Both the position numbers and the translations under genes were made by a program. This document shows, piece by piece, positions 38,213-49,715 of a stretch of DNA of 64,000 bases. Each line of letters starts with the position of its first letter. The first letter of the stretch is position 1. Below the pieces are notes generated by a model, which was not told the DNA's origin, did not search any database, and saw only the letters and a list, made by a program, of their open reading frames with translations. Origin of the DNA: Corydoras sp. C115 (Eukaryota > Chordata > Actinopteri > Siluriformes > Callichthyidae); assembly GCA_019802505.1 (NCBI GenBank), contig JAFMOC010000320.1:171001-235000 (forward strand), written 5' to 3'.

Positions 38213-38797
38213 CCATTCATTATCTTCTGCTTTTTCCTCTATTAGGATTGCGGGGGGGTTCCCCATGCCCATCCAGGGGAGAACATTTGGGGCGCTGGGC
38301 GGATAGACCCAGGACAGGACTCCAATCTATCACTTGACAAACACACACTCACTATTTAAGGCAATTTGGAGATTTGGAGAAAAAAAATCTCCTTGAATCT
38401 TTGAATTTTATCTGCAATTTTTACATATTCGGCGGCACAGTGGCTTAGTGGTTAGCATGTTCTCCTCTCAGCTCTAGGGATTCCCGGTTCGAATCCCCAT
38501 CTGGGTGGAGTTTCCATGTTCTCCCCGTGTCGGCGTGGGTTTCCTCCGGGTTCTCCGGTTTCCTCCCACAGTCCAAAAACATGAATCAAGTCAATTGAAT
38601 TCTCCAAATTGCCCCATATAGAGTGTGTATGTGTGCGTGTCTGTGTGTGTGAGTGTGTGCCCAGCGATAGATTGGCACCCTGTCCTGGGTGTATCTGCCC
38701 AGCGCCCGAAATGTTCTCCCCTGGATGGGCACGAAGAAACCCCCCCGCGACCCTAATAGAGGATAAAACGGAAGATAACGGATGGATGAATGAATAT
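38213..38797. mobile_element. Opposed S1 SINEs upstream of the ora1-like gene
   Basis: 38213-38375 is antisense and truncated; 38431-38797 is sense and complete. Confidence 0.8.
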
Positions 38798-38819
38798 ATT
38801 TTTATATCTACAATTTTAT

Positions 38820-39260
38820 TATAAAACGCTGCTATATTTCAATTTCTTTTTTTTCGTAACATAATATTAAAATTAAAAACAATTTAGTTCTAATTGGGTA
38901 AACTGGGCCTGTAAACCTTTATATTTCATGTTACCACCATATGTTAAGTAAATGACGAAAATTCTCCTTGAATCTTTAGTCCTGGTTTAGAGTCTAATAG
39001 CCATGTCCATTAAATTGTAAGTCATTTGGAATTGTGTGGTTAATAAGCAGCTTGAGGAATTACTTTTCCTGTGGATTTAAATACAGTGCATTAGTTAAAA
39101 TGCAGTGCATTAATTTAAATACAGTGCATTAGTTTAAACACACTATATTAGTTTAAATACAGTGCATTAGTTTAAACACACTACATTAGTTTAAATACAG
39201 TACATTAGTAAACACAATAAAATTGACATAATATCAGTTTAATAATAAAGAATCCTCATA
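38820..39260. other. AT-rich segment with short tandem cacagtgcattagtttaaa repeats
   Basis: About six copies of a ~20-bp unit (gtttaaatacagtgcattag variants) at 39070-39215. No gene seen. Confidence 0.6.
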
Positions 39261-39261
39261 C

Positions 39262-39297
39262 CTTGTGTTTTCTGCGGCGTCGTATCTGCATCTGGTA
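39262..39297 (-). other. Candidate 5' leader exon of the ora1-like gene
   Basis: On the minus strand ctgcag precedes a 36-base segment ending cacaag before gtatga, a good donor. It contains an ATG (39291) in frame with the receptor: splicing to 38159 would add MQIRRRRKHKRPCL to the usual start. Whether this exon is used is unknown. Confidence 0.4.
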
Positions 39298-39637
39298 GCT
39301 GCAGTTCAGGGTTAAAAAATAAAGAAAGGCACATTTATATTGTAGGTTGTTTCCTTTGGGAAAAGACGGGGGGTGGGTGGGGGGGGGACAAATACAAACA
39401 AAACAAAGCAAGATTTAACGTAACCACAGAAACCAGACTCATCATGAAAACTACACCTGCCCACCATGCAGTTGAATATTTACTGAAACAACCAAATGCT
39501 CATTAGTGCACATCTCAAGACTAATTAACAAATACTATGCAAAAGGCTTTTAGGCCAATTCTATGAATAATAAAGGTATATTTTAATAATACATCACATG
39601 ATCAGTGTGAACACCCCAATAAACCTTCATTCTTTTC

Positions 39638-39987
39638 ATTCATTCATTCATTACCTCCCGCTTTATCCTCTATTAGGGTCGCGGTGGGGTTCCCCATGCC
39701 CATCCAGGGGAGAACATTTCGGGCGCTGGGCAGATAGACCCAGGACAGGGCGCCAATCCATCGCTGGGCACACACTCACTCACACAGACACACTCTATAT
39801 GGGGCAATTTTGAGAATTCAATTGACTTGATCCATGTTTTTGGACTGTGGGAGGAAACCGGAGAACCCGGAGGAAACCCACGCAGACACGGGGAGAACAT
39901 GGAAACTCCACCCAGATGGGGATTCGAACCGGGAATCCCTAACGTTGAGAGGCGAACGTGCTAACCACTAAGCCACCGTGCCGCCCA
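39638..39987 (-). mobile_element. S1 SINE, antisense, full length
   Basis: Flanked by the direct repeat aaaccttcattct. Confidence 0.9.
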
Positions 39988-40147
39988 AAACCTTCATTCT
40001 AATGTCGGTAATTAAAGGTATTGTTAAAGCTGTAGCTTACAGTCACTTGTGAGCTAACTTACTGGCATTACATTTAAATACAAAGCTCTAAATCAGGGTT
40101 CCAGTTCATCCCAAACATAATTTGTAAAAGTGGTCTTTTTTGGAATC

Positions 40148-40462
40148 CATCCATCCATTGTGTTCCGCTTTTTCCTCTGCCAGCGTTCCCCATACCCAGA
40201 ATGTTTCGGGCGCTTGGCAGATACACCCAGGACAGGACGCCAATCTATCACTGGACACACACTCACTCACACAAACACACTCTATATGGGGCAATTTGGA
40301 GAATTCAATTGACCTTGATCCATGTTTTTGGACTGTGGGAGGAAATCTGAGATTCCGGAGGAAACCCATGCGGACACGGGGAGAACATGGAAACTCCACC
40401 CAGATGGGGATTCAAACCGGGAACCCCTAGTGCTGAGAGGAGAACATACTAACCACTAAGCC
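40148..40462 (-). mobile_element. S1 SINE, antisense, internally deleted
   Basis: It lacks part of the cccatgcccatccagg block and ends at ctaagccaatcc. Confidence 0.75.
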
Positions 40463-40754
40463 AATCCATTTTGGAATCACAAAAATTAAACCATGTGATG
40501 GATAACAATGTTTTAAAAGCTGTAGCATTACTTTTACTCTTTGTAATTTACACTCGGCCATGAATTACTGGTACAGTTTTATTATTTTAAATACTATGAA
40601 TCCTCGTAACAAATACTTGCAGTAGATTGTTGTTTATATTATCATCATCATCATCATCATCATTCCATTCCCCACAAAAAAGCAAAAAACTACAGTTCGT
40701 AATCCACAAGAGAGTAAAACTACAATAATCAAACATATAATCTCATCTCATTAT

Positions 40755-41998
40755 CCATCCATACATTATGGTCCGCTTTATCCTCTATTAGGGTCGCGCG
40801 GGGGGGGGGGGGGGGGGGGGGGGTTCCCCATGCCCATCCAGGGGAGAACGTTTCCGGCGCTGGGCAGATACACCCAGGACAGGGCGCCAATCTGGGAACA
40901 CATTCACTCACACACACACAAACACACTCTTTATGGGGCAATTTGGAGAATTCAATTACATGGATGAGCCCTCTGAGTCTTGGTCCTCCCAAGGTTTCTT
41001 CCTTAATATAACATCATAACAGGGAGTTTTTTCTTGCCACTGTTGCTTCGGCTTGCTCTTTGGGGGTTTAAAGGCTTTTCATTCTGTAAAGCTGCTTTGT
41101 AACAATGTACTGTTATAAAGCGCTTTATAAATAAATTACTTGAACTTAAACTTGAACATGGAACATAGAAACTCCACCCAGATTGGGATTCGAAGCGGGA
41201 ATCTCTAGTGCTGAGAGGAGAACATACTAATCCACCGTGCCGCCATTATAGATATTAGTTCTAATAAAATTACATCTAGGCGGCACGGTGGCTTAGTGGT
41301 TAGCACGTTCGCCTCTCAGCACTAGGGATTCCCGGTTCGAATCCCCATCTGGGTGGAGTTTCCATGTTCTCCTCGTGTCTGCGTGGATTTCCTCCGGGTT
41401 CTCCGGTTTCCTCCCACAGTCCAAAAACATGGATCAAGTCAATTGAATTCTCAAAAATTGCCCCATATAGAGTGTGTTTGTGTGAGTGAGTGTGTGCCCA
41501 GCGATGGATTGGCGCCCTGTCCTGGGTCTATCTGCCGAGAGCCCGAAATATTCTCCCCTGGATGGGCATGGGGAACCCCACCGCGACCCTAATAGAGGAT
41601 AAAGCGGGAGATAATGAATGAATGAATAAAATTACATCTATTTAATTTGGTCTCATCGTTTTGAGCCAGATACACCCCGCACAGGGTGCCAATCTATCAC
41701 TGGGCACATGCTCACTCACACAGACACACTCTATATGGGGCAATTTGGAGAATTTAATTGACCTTGACCCATGTTTAAAGGCTTTTCATTCTGTAAAGCT
41801 GCTTTGTAACAATGTACTGTTATAAAGCGCTTTATAATTAAATAACTTGAACTTAAACTTGATTGGGATTCGAAGCGGGAATCTCTAGTGCTGAGAGGAG
41901 AACATACTAATCCACCGTGCCGACATTATAGATATTAGTTCTAATAAAATTACATCTATTTAATTTTGGTCTCATCATTTTGAGCCACTTCTTTTATT
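40755..41998. repeat. Direct duplication of a SINE/repeat composite
   Basis: Copy A (about 40862-41680) is an antisense S1 interrupted by the retroelement-like repeat 40960-41155, then aatccaccgtgccgccatta and ttagttctaataaaattac. Copy B (41670-41998) repeats the same composite and flank. Copy A alone carries the extra S1 at 41279-41624. Confidence 0.8.
41279..41624 (+). mobile_element. Reference copy of the S1 SINE family
   Basis: A full-length 346-bp copy with a 16-bp target duplication (aataaaattacatcta at 41263-41278 and 41625-41640). It has a tRNA-like head with A-box-like ggcttagtggttagc and B-box ggttcgaatcc. The conserved body is ggtttcctccgggttctcc and cacagtccaaaaacatgg, the same body as the zebrafish DANA/V-SINE type as I recall it. 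The 3' tail is tagaggataaagcgggagat plus (GAAT)n or (GGAT)n. All other S1 entries in this window are compared with this one. Confidence 0.9.
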
Positions 41999-41999
41999 T

Positions 42000-42700
42000 T
42001 TATTAGTGAGACACGGCTACACATGCTAAGAGCTTAATTAGTTGATCCCTCGAGCCAATTTCTGATTTCCCTCATGTACGTCTCTAAACATAAATGAAAA
42101 CACATTAGTATGTAGACAAGCCCATGGCAAGCCTATACTTGCCCCTGCTCTGGGGCAGGTAATTAAATAAGTAATTTAACTTTGGAAACATCATCTAATT
42201 CTCCCATGAGAACATGTGACACTTGAGATGGTAAAGAAATTAAGCTGACTAACAGAAATAATAAAAAAAAGTAAATAAATGTGTAATTTGACGTGTCTTC
42301 ACTGAGATTGTTTTGCCTGATATTGTTCTGTTTGCAGAACATTTTAATAAAGTCATTTAGATATAAATAATACATAAATAAATAAAAACATAATAAAAAG
42401 GTTTACCTGTACCTCTGGCTTTCTCTCTCTTTAGGGACTCATTAGTTGAAGCCGTTGAGGTACGAAGCGATGGTGTGGATGGTAATTGGACCATTGGATC
42501 ATAAGTGATGGGACGAGTTCTAATAATGTTCCAAGATGATAAACACCACTTGTTTTTTTCACATTGATATTTTGTAAAACCACAACATGGCTACAACAAC
42601 CATAAAATTTATATATATATATATATAAATATATATACATATACATATACAGTATATATACATACATATATATATTCGATTTGGAGATGCACTGATATGT
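42000..42700. other. Intergenic segment, no gene recognised
   Basis: AT-rich sequence with a (TA)n/ATATAC tract at 42608-42675. A donor-like acag/gtaaac on the minus strand near 42405 could mark another ora1 leader exon, but nothing else supports it. Confidence 0.4.
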
Positions 42701-42726
42701 TGAGCCTCAGTAGTAATTTAATATAT

Positions 42727-43075
42727 TCATTCATCCATTATCTTCCGCTTTATCCTCTATTAGGGTCGTGGGGGGGTTCCCCATGCCCATCCAGGGGAGA
42801 ACGTTTCGGGCGCTGGGCAGATACACTCAGGACAGGACGCCAATCTATCACTGAGCACACAGACTTACACACACAAGCACACTCTATATGGGGCAATTTG
42901 GAGGACTCAATTGACTTGATCCATGTTTTTGGACTGTGGGAGGAAACCGGAGAACCCGGAGGAAACCCATGCGGACACGGGGAGAACATGAAAAGTCCAC
43001 CCAGATGGGGATTCGAACCGGGAATCCCTAGTGTTGAGAGGCGAACGTGCTAACCACTAAGCCACCGTGCTGCCG
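42727..43075 (-). mobile_element. S1 SINE, antisense, full length
   Basis: Between the two ORA-like genes; complete from the ATTC tail to ccaccgtgctgcc. Confidence 0.9.
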
Positions 43076-43190
43076 TAATTTAGTATTTAATTTAGTAAAA
43101 AAATAAAAATCCAATTTAACAGTCAGCTTGTATTTAGATTTCAGAGATCCAGTTCAAACCCAGAACCTTATTGAGTTAGTTTATTTATTC

Positions 43191-43691
43191 ATTCATTCAT
43201 TATCTTACACTTAATCCTCTATTAGGGTCGCGGGGGGAGGGGGGGTTCCCTGATACCCATCCAGGGGAGAAAGTTTCGGTCGCTGGGCAGATACACCCAG
43301 GACAGAGGTTCATTTAATACATTTCAAATTGGGCGGCACAGTGGCTTAGTGGTTTGCATGTTCTCCTCTCAGTGCTAGTGATTCCTGGTTTGAATCCCAA
43401 TCTGGGTGGAGTTTCCATGTTCTCCCCGTGTCTGCGTGGTGTCCGTGTGGGTTTCCTCCGGGTTCTCCGGTTTCTCCCACAGTCCAAAAATATGGATCAA
43501 GATCAATTGAGTTCTCCAAATTGCCCCATATAGAGTGTGTTTGTGTGAGTGAGTCTGTGTGCTCAATGATAGATTGGTGTCCTGTCCTGGGTGTATCTGC
43601 CCAGCGCCCGAAACGTTCTCCCCTGGATGGGCATGGGGAACCCCCCCTGCGACCCTGATAGAAGATAAAGTGGAATATAATGGATGGATGG
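43191..43691. mobile_element. Antisense S1 fragment (43191-43304) and sense S1 (43332-43691)
   Basis: The fragment keeps only the 3' third. The sense copy has a duplicated gtctgcgtggtgtccgtg stretch. Confidence 0.8.
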
Positions 43692-44017
43692 GTAAATGCG
43701 TTGTTTAAAATGCACTATCACATCTTTGCCACGTGATGGTGCTGTTGCTTTCATTTCTCATAATGAACACGGCTGCATCACAATTCTGAAAGAATGCAGA
43801 CTGTAATCATGTGAGAAGGTCTTCTGGATTTTAAAACACTAAAGGACCGAAAGAGTTCTTCAAATGTTTGAGTTCCAGGAACTGTTCCCAGTACAGTACA
43901 GTTCCATGTAAAATCTCTAGTGCCCCAACTTTAACCCCACTTACCATCATGGAGATAAACAGGATGCTGTAGAGGACAGACATTCCCTTAGTTTGAAGGC
44001 TGTTATGGGAGAAGCTT
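43692..44017. other. Intergenic, nothing recognised
   Basis: Single-copy-looking DNA about 2 kb upstream of the ora2-like start; no motif called. Confidence 0.4.
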
Positions 44018-44188
44018 TCAGCTTAGTGGTCAGAACATCTGCCTGTCAGCTGGAGAACCAGGTTCCAATCCTGGTTGGAGTTTTCATGTCCTCCCGTTGT
44101 CCTTCCACAGTCCAAAAACATCAATTCAAGATGAATTGGCTGCTCTGTATTGGCCCTATCTAAATTGCCCCTATCTAAATTACACATA

Positions 44189-44227
<39 letters not shown>

Positions 44228-44551
44228 AGAGTCAGCAATGGATTGGCACCCTGTCCCTACGTTTTCCCTGCGAAAGGACATGAGGAACCCCCTCCCCCCA
44301 CATTCCTAGAACCCTAGTATAGAATTAACTGGAAAATATTGGAATATTGGGATGAAAACAACCTATCAATTATTACCTCATCTAATTATTAATTATTCAT
44401 CAAATTATTAATTACTTTATATAAATACACCCAGGACAGGGCACCAATCCATCACAGGGCACACAGACCACACACTATACAGGGGCAATTCAGATAGAGG
44501 CAATTTAGAACAGCCAATTCTCCTTGAATCCATGTTTTTGGACTGGGAGGA
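44018..44551. mobile_element. Old-subfamily S1 copies
   Basis: 44018-44340 (sense) carries the older body aattggctgctctgtattgg and a (GT)17 tract. 44427-44551 is an antisense remnant. Confidence 0.65.
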
Positions 44552-44606
44552 AAAAAAAAATGACTAAATTAATTGAATATTTAAAATAGTAGGGCTGTTT
44601 TTTAAG

Positions 44607-45156
44607 GCGGGCGGCACGGTGGCTTAGTGGTTGGCACGTTCTCCTCTCAGCACTTGGGATTCCCGGTTCGAATCCCCATCTGGGTGGAGTTTCCATGTTC
44701 TCCCCGTGTCCGCGTGGGTTTCCTCCGGGTTCTCTGGTTTCATTCCACAGTCCAAAAACATGGATCAAGTTAATTGAGTTCTCTAAATTGCCCCATATAG
44801 AGTGTGTTTGAGTGTGTGATTGTGTACCCAGCGATGGATTGGTGTCCTGTCCTGGGTGTATCTGCCCAGCGCCCGAGACGTTCTCCCCTGGATGGGCATG
44901 GGGAACCCCCCCACGACCCTAATAGAGAATAAAGCGGGAGGTAATGAATGAATGAAAATGGTAGGGCTATTTTTTAAGGCTTATCACGGTGGCTTATCAC
45001 GTCCGCCTCTCAGGTTCGAATCCCAATCTGGGTGGAGTTTCCATGTTCTCCCCCTGTCCCCGTGGGTTTCCTCCGGGTTCTCCGGTTTCCTCCCACAGTC
45101 CAAAAACATGGATTCAAGGAAAAGTTGAATGCTGATGGTAAAATTGCCCCATAAAG
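44607..45156 (+). mobile_element. Two sense S1 SINEs (44607-44957, 44981-45156)
   Basis: The first is full length with target duplication tagggct then ttttttaaggc. The second is 3' truncated and directly joins the tail of the unclassified retroelement-like repeat. Confidence 0.8.
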
Positions 45157-45812
45157 TAAGCAGGGGGTTTGCTCTTTGGGGGTTTAAAGGCTTATACCAC
45201 TGTAAAGCTGCTTTGCGACAATGTACTATTGTTAAAATCCATCCATTATCTTCCGTTTTATCCTCAACAAGGGTCGCGGGGGGGTTCCCTATGCCTGTCC
45301 AGGGGAGAACGTTTCGGGCGCTGGGCAGATAGACCCAGGACAGGGCGCCAATCTATCACTGGACACACACTCACTCACACAGACACACTCTATATGGGGC
45401 AATTTGGAGAGCTCAATTGAATTAATCCATGGTTTTGGACTGTGGGAGGAAACCGGAGAACCCGGATGAAACCCACGCGGACACGGGAAGAACATGGAAA
45501 CTCCACCCAGATTGGGATTTGAACCGGGAATCCCTAGCGCTGAGAGGAGAACATGCCAACCACTAAGCCACCGTGCCGCCCTCTATTGTTAAAAGCACTC
45601 TATAAATAAATGACTTACTTTCTTACTTATATAGATTGTGTGAATGTATGTGTGAATGTGTGAGTGTGTGCCCAGTGATAGATTGGCGTCCTGTCCTTGT
45701 TGTATCTGTCCAGCGGCCGAAACGTTCTCCCCTGGATGGGCATGTGGAACCACCTGTGATGCCAATAGAGGATCATGCAGAAGATAATGAATGAATGAAT
45801 AAATTAATGTAT
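45157..45812. mobile_element. Retroelement-like repeat tail split by an antisense S1, then an S1 3' half
   Basis: The repeat tail (45157-45237 and 45583-45625) is interrupted by S1 45238-45582. 45640-45812 is a sense, 5'-truncated S1. Confidence 0.75.
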
Positions 45813-46087
45813 GAAATGATTTAAACGTGACACAGGGCTGATGTTTATGTAGAGCTGTGTTTATTCATATCTGCTTGGATGATGATGGATCAGTCAGGTG
45901 TATCATTCGGATAATGAGAATCAGGTAGGGTTCATCGGACCATGTGGTTCCTCTGGTTCCCTGCGGTCCTCTCTGACATGGATATAAGAATGATGAGGGA
46001 GGATGGATGGGTATGACTAGAGCTAAGAAGTCTCTGGTCTCAGACAAGGGGTGGGCAGGTGGCTCACAGCTCTTGGGGTGAAAAAGC

Positions 46088-47061
46088 ATGGACTCTGAAC
46101 TTTTAATACACGGCCTGCTGTTTCTTAGCCTGGCGTTGATAGGAATCCCAGGTAACATTGCGGTTATATTTGCCTACCTGTCGGTGCTGCACCACGAGCG
46201 ATGCCTCCTGCCAGCGGACATCATCGTGCTTCACCTCGCGCTGGTCAACCTGTTCGTGGTCGGCATCAGGCCCGTGGTGGAAGTCCTTGCATCGTTCCAA
46301 ATTGCCAACGCTTTCAACGATCCTGGATGCAAAGGGGTTCTGTACGTCTACCGCGCCTCGCGCTCCACTTCCATCTGGCTCACGTTTGTCCTGAGTGCCT
46401 ACCAATGCCTGTGCATCGCCCCCCCCGGGTCACGCTGGGCGACTGCTCGCGACGTGTTTGCCAGGTTTCTCTGGCTCATCTTTTTGGCAGTGTGGATCAT
46501 TAACCTCACCGTGGGCATCCCGGCGCTGCTTTTCTCCGAAGCTACCAAAAACGACTCCAAGCTGCTCCAAAACAGCATCAACCTGCAATTCTGCTTCCTC
46601 AACTACCCGTCCGTCTACGCCAAAGATGCCAACGGAGCGGCACAGACGGTCAAGGACGTGGTGCCCATGGCGCTCATGACTACAGCCAGCTTCATCCTCC
46701 TCGTCTTCCTGTACAAACACAGCCAGCAGGCTAAAGGCCGTCGAGATGGCACCAGAGGAGGTAAAGGCCCACGGGGAGGCGCGGCCGAACGCCGGGCGGC
46801 TGTGACCGTTGTCACGTTGGTAACGCTGTATGTTATTCTGTATGGATTGACAATGCGCTTTGGGTTTACACCACTGTGGTGAAGCAGACTATGTCATCAT
46901 CCCTCATCTCAGACCTGCGGAATTTCTTCTCGTCTATATTTTCTGCCGTGAGCTCTATCTTCATCATCGTGACGAATAAGAAAGTGAAACGGCAGCTGAG
47001 GTGCTGCAGGGAGGAGAAAGCTGAGAGCACACCAAAATCAACCGATCAGATTACATCCTGA
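46088..47061 (+). pseudogene. ora2: V1R-like olfactory receptor class A (ora2-like) with one-base frameshift
   Basis: The frame opens at 46088 (MDSELLIHGLLFLSLALIG) and runs for 264 codons to a stop at 46880-46882. It holds TM1 (IPGNIAVIFAYL), TM2 (HLALVNLFVVGIRPVVEVL), TM3 (DDPGCKGVLYVYRASRSTS), TM4, TM5 with LYKHSQQAK, and TM6 (TVVTLVTLYVILYG). Conserved TM7 sequence continues in the next frame from about 46854: IDNALWVYTTVVKQ, then FIIVTNKKVKRQL and a serine/threonine-rich tail ending at 47061. Comparison with the ora1-like FGIDNVIWIY shows that one base is missing in or next to the glycine codon after 46850. Either this is a recent pseudogene or polymorphic null, or the sequence has an indel error. 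It is divergent from ora1 with starts 7.9 kb apart. Confidence 0.8.
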
Positions 47062-47181
47062 ATATATAACTGTAATTATTCTCATTATACATGGTGTGAT
47101 TCTCATTATACAAGGGTTCCACTCTTTACTTTTTTATTTCACTTTTCGGTGTTTGTTTTATTCAGTCCTGTGTTTCTTATA

Positions 47182-47825
47182 GGGTGGCACGGTGGCTTAG
47201 TGTTTAGCATGTTCTCCTCTCAGCACTAGGGATTCGAATCCCCATCCTTTCCTCCCACAGTCCAAAAACAAGGATTCAAGGTAAAATTCATTTATTCATT
47301 ATCTCCCGCTTTATCCTCTATTAGGGTCGCGGTGGGGTTCCCCATGCCCATCCAGGGGAGAACGTCTCGGGCGCTGGGCAGATACACCCAGGACAGGACA
47401 CCAATCTATCACTGGATACACACTCACTCACACAGACACACTCTATATGGGGCAATTTTGAGGATTCAAATGACTTAATCCATGTTTTTGGACTGTGGGA
47501 GGAAACCGGAGAACCCGGAGGAAACCCACGCAGACATGGAGAGAACATGGAAACTCCACCCAGATGGGGATTTGAACCGGGAATCCCTAGCGCTGAGAGG
47601 CGAATGTACTAACCACTAAGCCACCGTGCCGCCTCCAAGGTAAAATTGTTCTCCAAATTGCCCCATATTGAGTGTGTCTGTGTGAGTGAGTGTGTGCCCA
47701 GCGATAGATTGGAATCCTGTCCTAGGTGTATCTGCCCAGTGCCCGAAACATTCTCCTCTGGATGGGCATGGGGAACCCCCCCGCGACCCTAATAGAGGAT
47801 AAAGTGAAAGATAATGGATGGATGT
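47182..47825. mobile_element. S1 SINE inserted into another S1 SINE
   Basis: The outer sense copy (47182-47286 and 47635-47825) is interrupted by an antisense full-length copy (47287-47634). The direct repeat aaggtaaaatt flanks the inner copy. Confidence 0.85.
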
Positions 47826-48149
47826 AAAAGGGAAGATATAAAAAAAAAGGAAGTGTATGTTAAACCTCATGAGGTGTTTGGTGGCACTGCATTTTAGTTT
47901 TGATTTCCTCCTACAGTCATGTACGGCAGGTGAATTGAGATACTTGTTCGCCCCGGGTGAGAATGTGTTTGTTGGGCCACCCAAAAGTTTGGCAGTCTGT
48001 CCAAGGTCCCATGGGGCAGTTATGGGCTTGTGATTTAGGGACCAGCCTAATAATATGCTATAAATGTGACACTCCTGAAATCTGATTGGATTTGTAAAAT
48101 ACACAACATACTATATTTGCTCTAATGATCACCACACATCCGGACATCT
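47826..48149. other. Intergenic, no gene recognised
   Basis: Single-copy-looking sequence downstream of the ora2-like gene. The long minus frame 47616-48104 is mainly SINE-derived. Confidence 0.4.
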
Positions 48150-48261
48150 AGGCTTGTGGTTCAGGACCTTGAGTGACCTGAAGGTCCCCGGTTCGATTCC
48201 CGATCCCACCAAGTACTCGGGCTGAATTGTCCTTGAGCAAGGCACCTAACCCCAATTGCTC

Positions 48262-48325
<64 letters not shown>

Positions 48326-48395
48326 ACTGCACGGGTGGGTTAAATGTGGAGGACAAATTCCTCTGTGCACAGTAGGCAAAATAAATCACTTTATC
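48150..48395 (+). mobile_element. tRNA-like SINE of a second type (S3) with long (GT)n
   Basis: It has a B-box-like ggttcgattcccgatccc, then ttgagcaaggcacctaaccc, a (GT)n tract of about 35 units (48264-48324), and ctgtgcacagtaggcaaaat near the 3' end. Different from S1. Confidence 0.65.
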
Positions 48396-48879
48396 ACTCA
48401 ATAACATTCTATGACCATAATATTCATTATTTTTACATATATGGACACATGTCCATATATTTTTCCCTCTGCAGGGAATTTATTATGATGTGATTCTCGC
48501 TCAACCTGCGGAAATGTGACATTACATTAATAATTTAACACATTCATGGCAGTTGCTGTGTCCATTAATGTAGCTGCCCTGCAGTGGACAAGACATCCCA
48601 ACTACAACAACCCCAAGAGACACCAACGACAAAAAAAGCATATTAAAAACAGTCAGCTACACATTTACAGCAATAAAAAAAATAAATGCAACAATTTAAG
48701 AAAGCCAGTGGGACAGATAGACGTTGGCCATGGTCCTCTGATCAATCAGTTCCTTGCATTGGATTTAATATCAGATCTGTTGTTGCTATGTGATCTTAAT
48801 ATGTCTCAATTTCTGAAAATAAAGTGGAACAGAAACAAAGCATTTACATTTCAGCCATGCAGACATGAGGCACTGATGA

Positions 48880-48920
48880 AGGTGGTGGTGGTGGTGGTGG
48901 TGGTGGTGGTGGTGGTGGTA
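48880..48920 (+). repeat. (GGT)n microsatellite
   Basis: About 13 GGT units at 48880-48919; its complement encodes a spurious threonine run. Confidence 0.9.
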
Positions 48921-49214
48921 GGACCATGTCTTGTATTCTTCACCCCACTGAAATCTGATTGCTCAAACACACAGACTCCGGTGGAATGAAGGATAGAAAA
49001 CGTGGATGAGAGGACGGTCAACAAGCAGGAAACCTGTCCTGCAAAAAAAAAAAAAAGGGATGGTAGAGATGACTGCATAGCAACAGGGTTCCTAACAAAT
49101 GCAAAAGCCTCCTATGTTTGTATTAACGAGTTAATGATGGGATGAATCCAATACATGATCAGAGTCCTGATGCTAATGCAGAGACATGAGTCTAATTCGA
49201 AACCCTGATGAGGG

Positions 49215-49224
<10 letters not shown>

Positions 49225-49264
<40 letters not shown>

Positions 49265-49393
49265 TGCTCTACAAGATGAGGCTTGCTTCACTTTGTTCGT
49301 GTAGCTACAGGCAGGACCCGAAGCTATATGCCAGTATGGCTGTAAAACATGTTGAGACAATAGCTACAAGCTTATACAGCACAAAAGTGAAGC

Positions 49394-49473
<80 letters not shown>
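49225..49473. repeat. Opposed (GT)n and (CA)n microsatellites
   Basis: (GT)~18 at 49224-49262 and (CA)~37 at 49397-49472 form potential inverted arms around a ~135-bp loop. Confidence 0.9.
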
Positions 49474-49476
<3 letters not shown>

Positions 49477-49564
49477 TTCTATTTATTTCTTACATGGCTT
49501 AAAATACGACATTATTCTCACCTTTCCAATCAGATTGAGCTCCACTTTCTTTACCGCCGTTTAC

Positions 49565-49715
49565 CTGCAAACACAACGAAAAGTTCAGTAAGACACACAA
49601 ACACCAAACACAGCGTAAATGTGCAGCTATCGTTACAAAACGTTCCAAGAATGAGCAGAAAGACCAGCAGCGGTTTACAGAAATTACACAATGCAGAACA
49701 CAGAAGAGGAAACAT
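49565..49715 (-). CDS. Candidate first exon of an unidentified gene (hydrophobic N-terminus)
   Basis: On the minus strand ATG at 49715 opens MFPLLCSALCNFCKPLLVFL and a further cysteine-rich hydrophobic stretch, ending at gcag/gtaaac, a donor-like site (exon end 49565). Upstream on the same strand (about 49865-49925) lie an inverted CCAAT box (gtgattggtg) and a GC box (gtgggcgg). No protein family is recognised and no convincing second exon is in view. It may be a signal-peptide exon or simply a chance frame. Confidence 0.25.
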
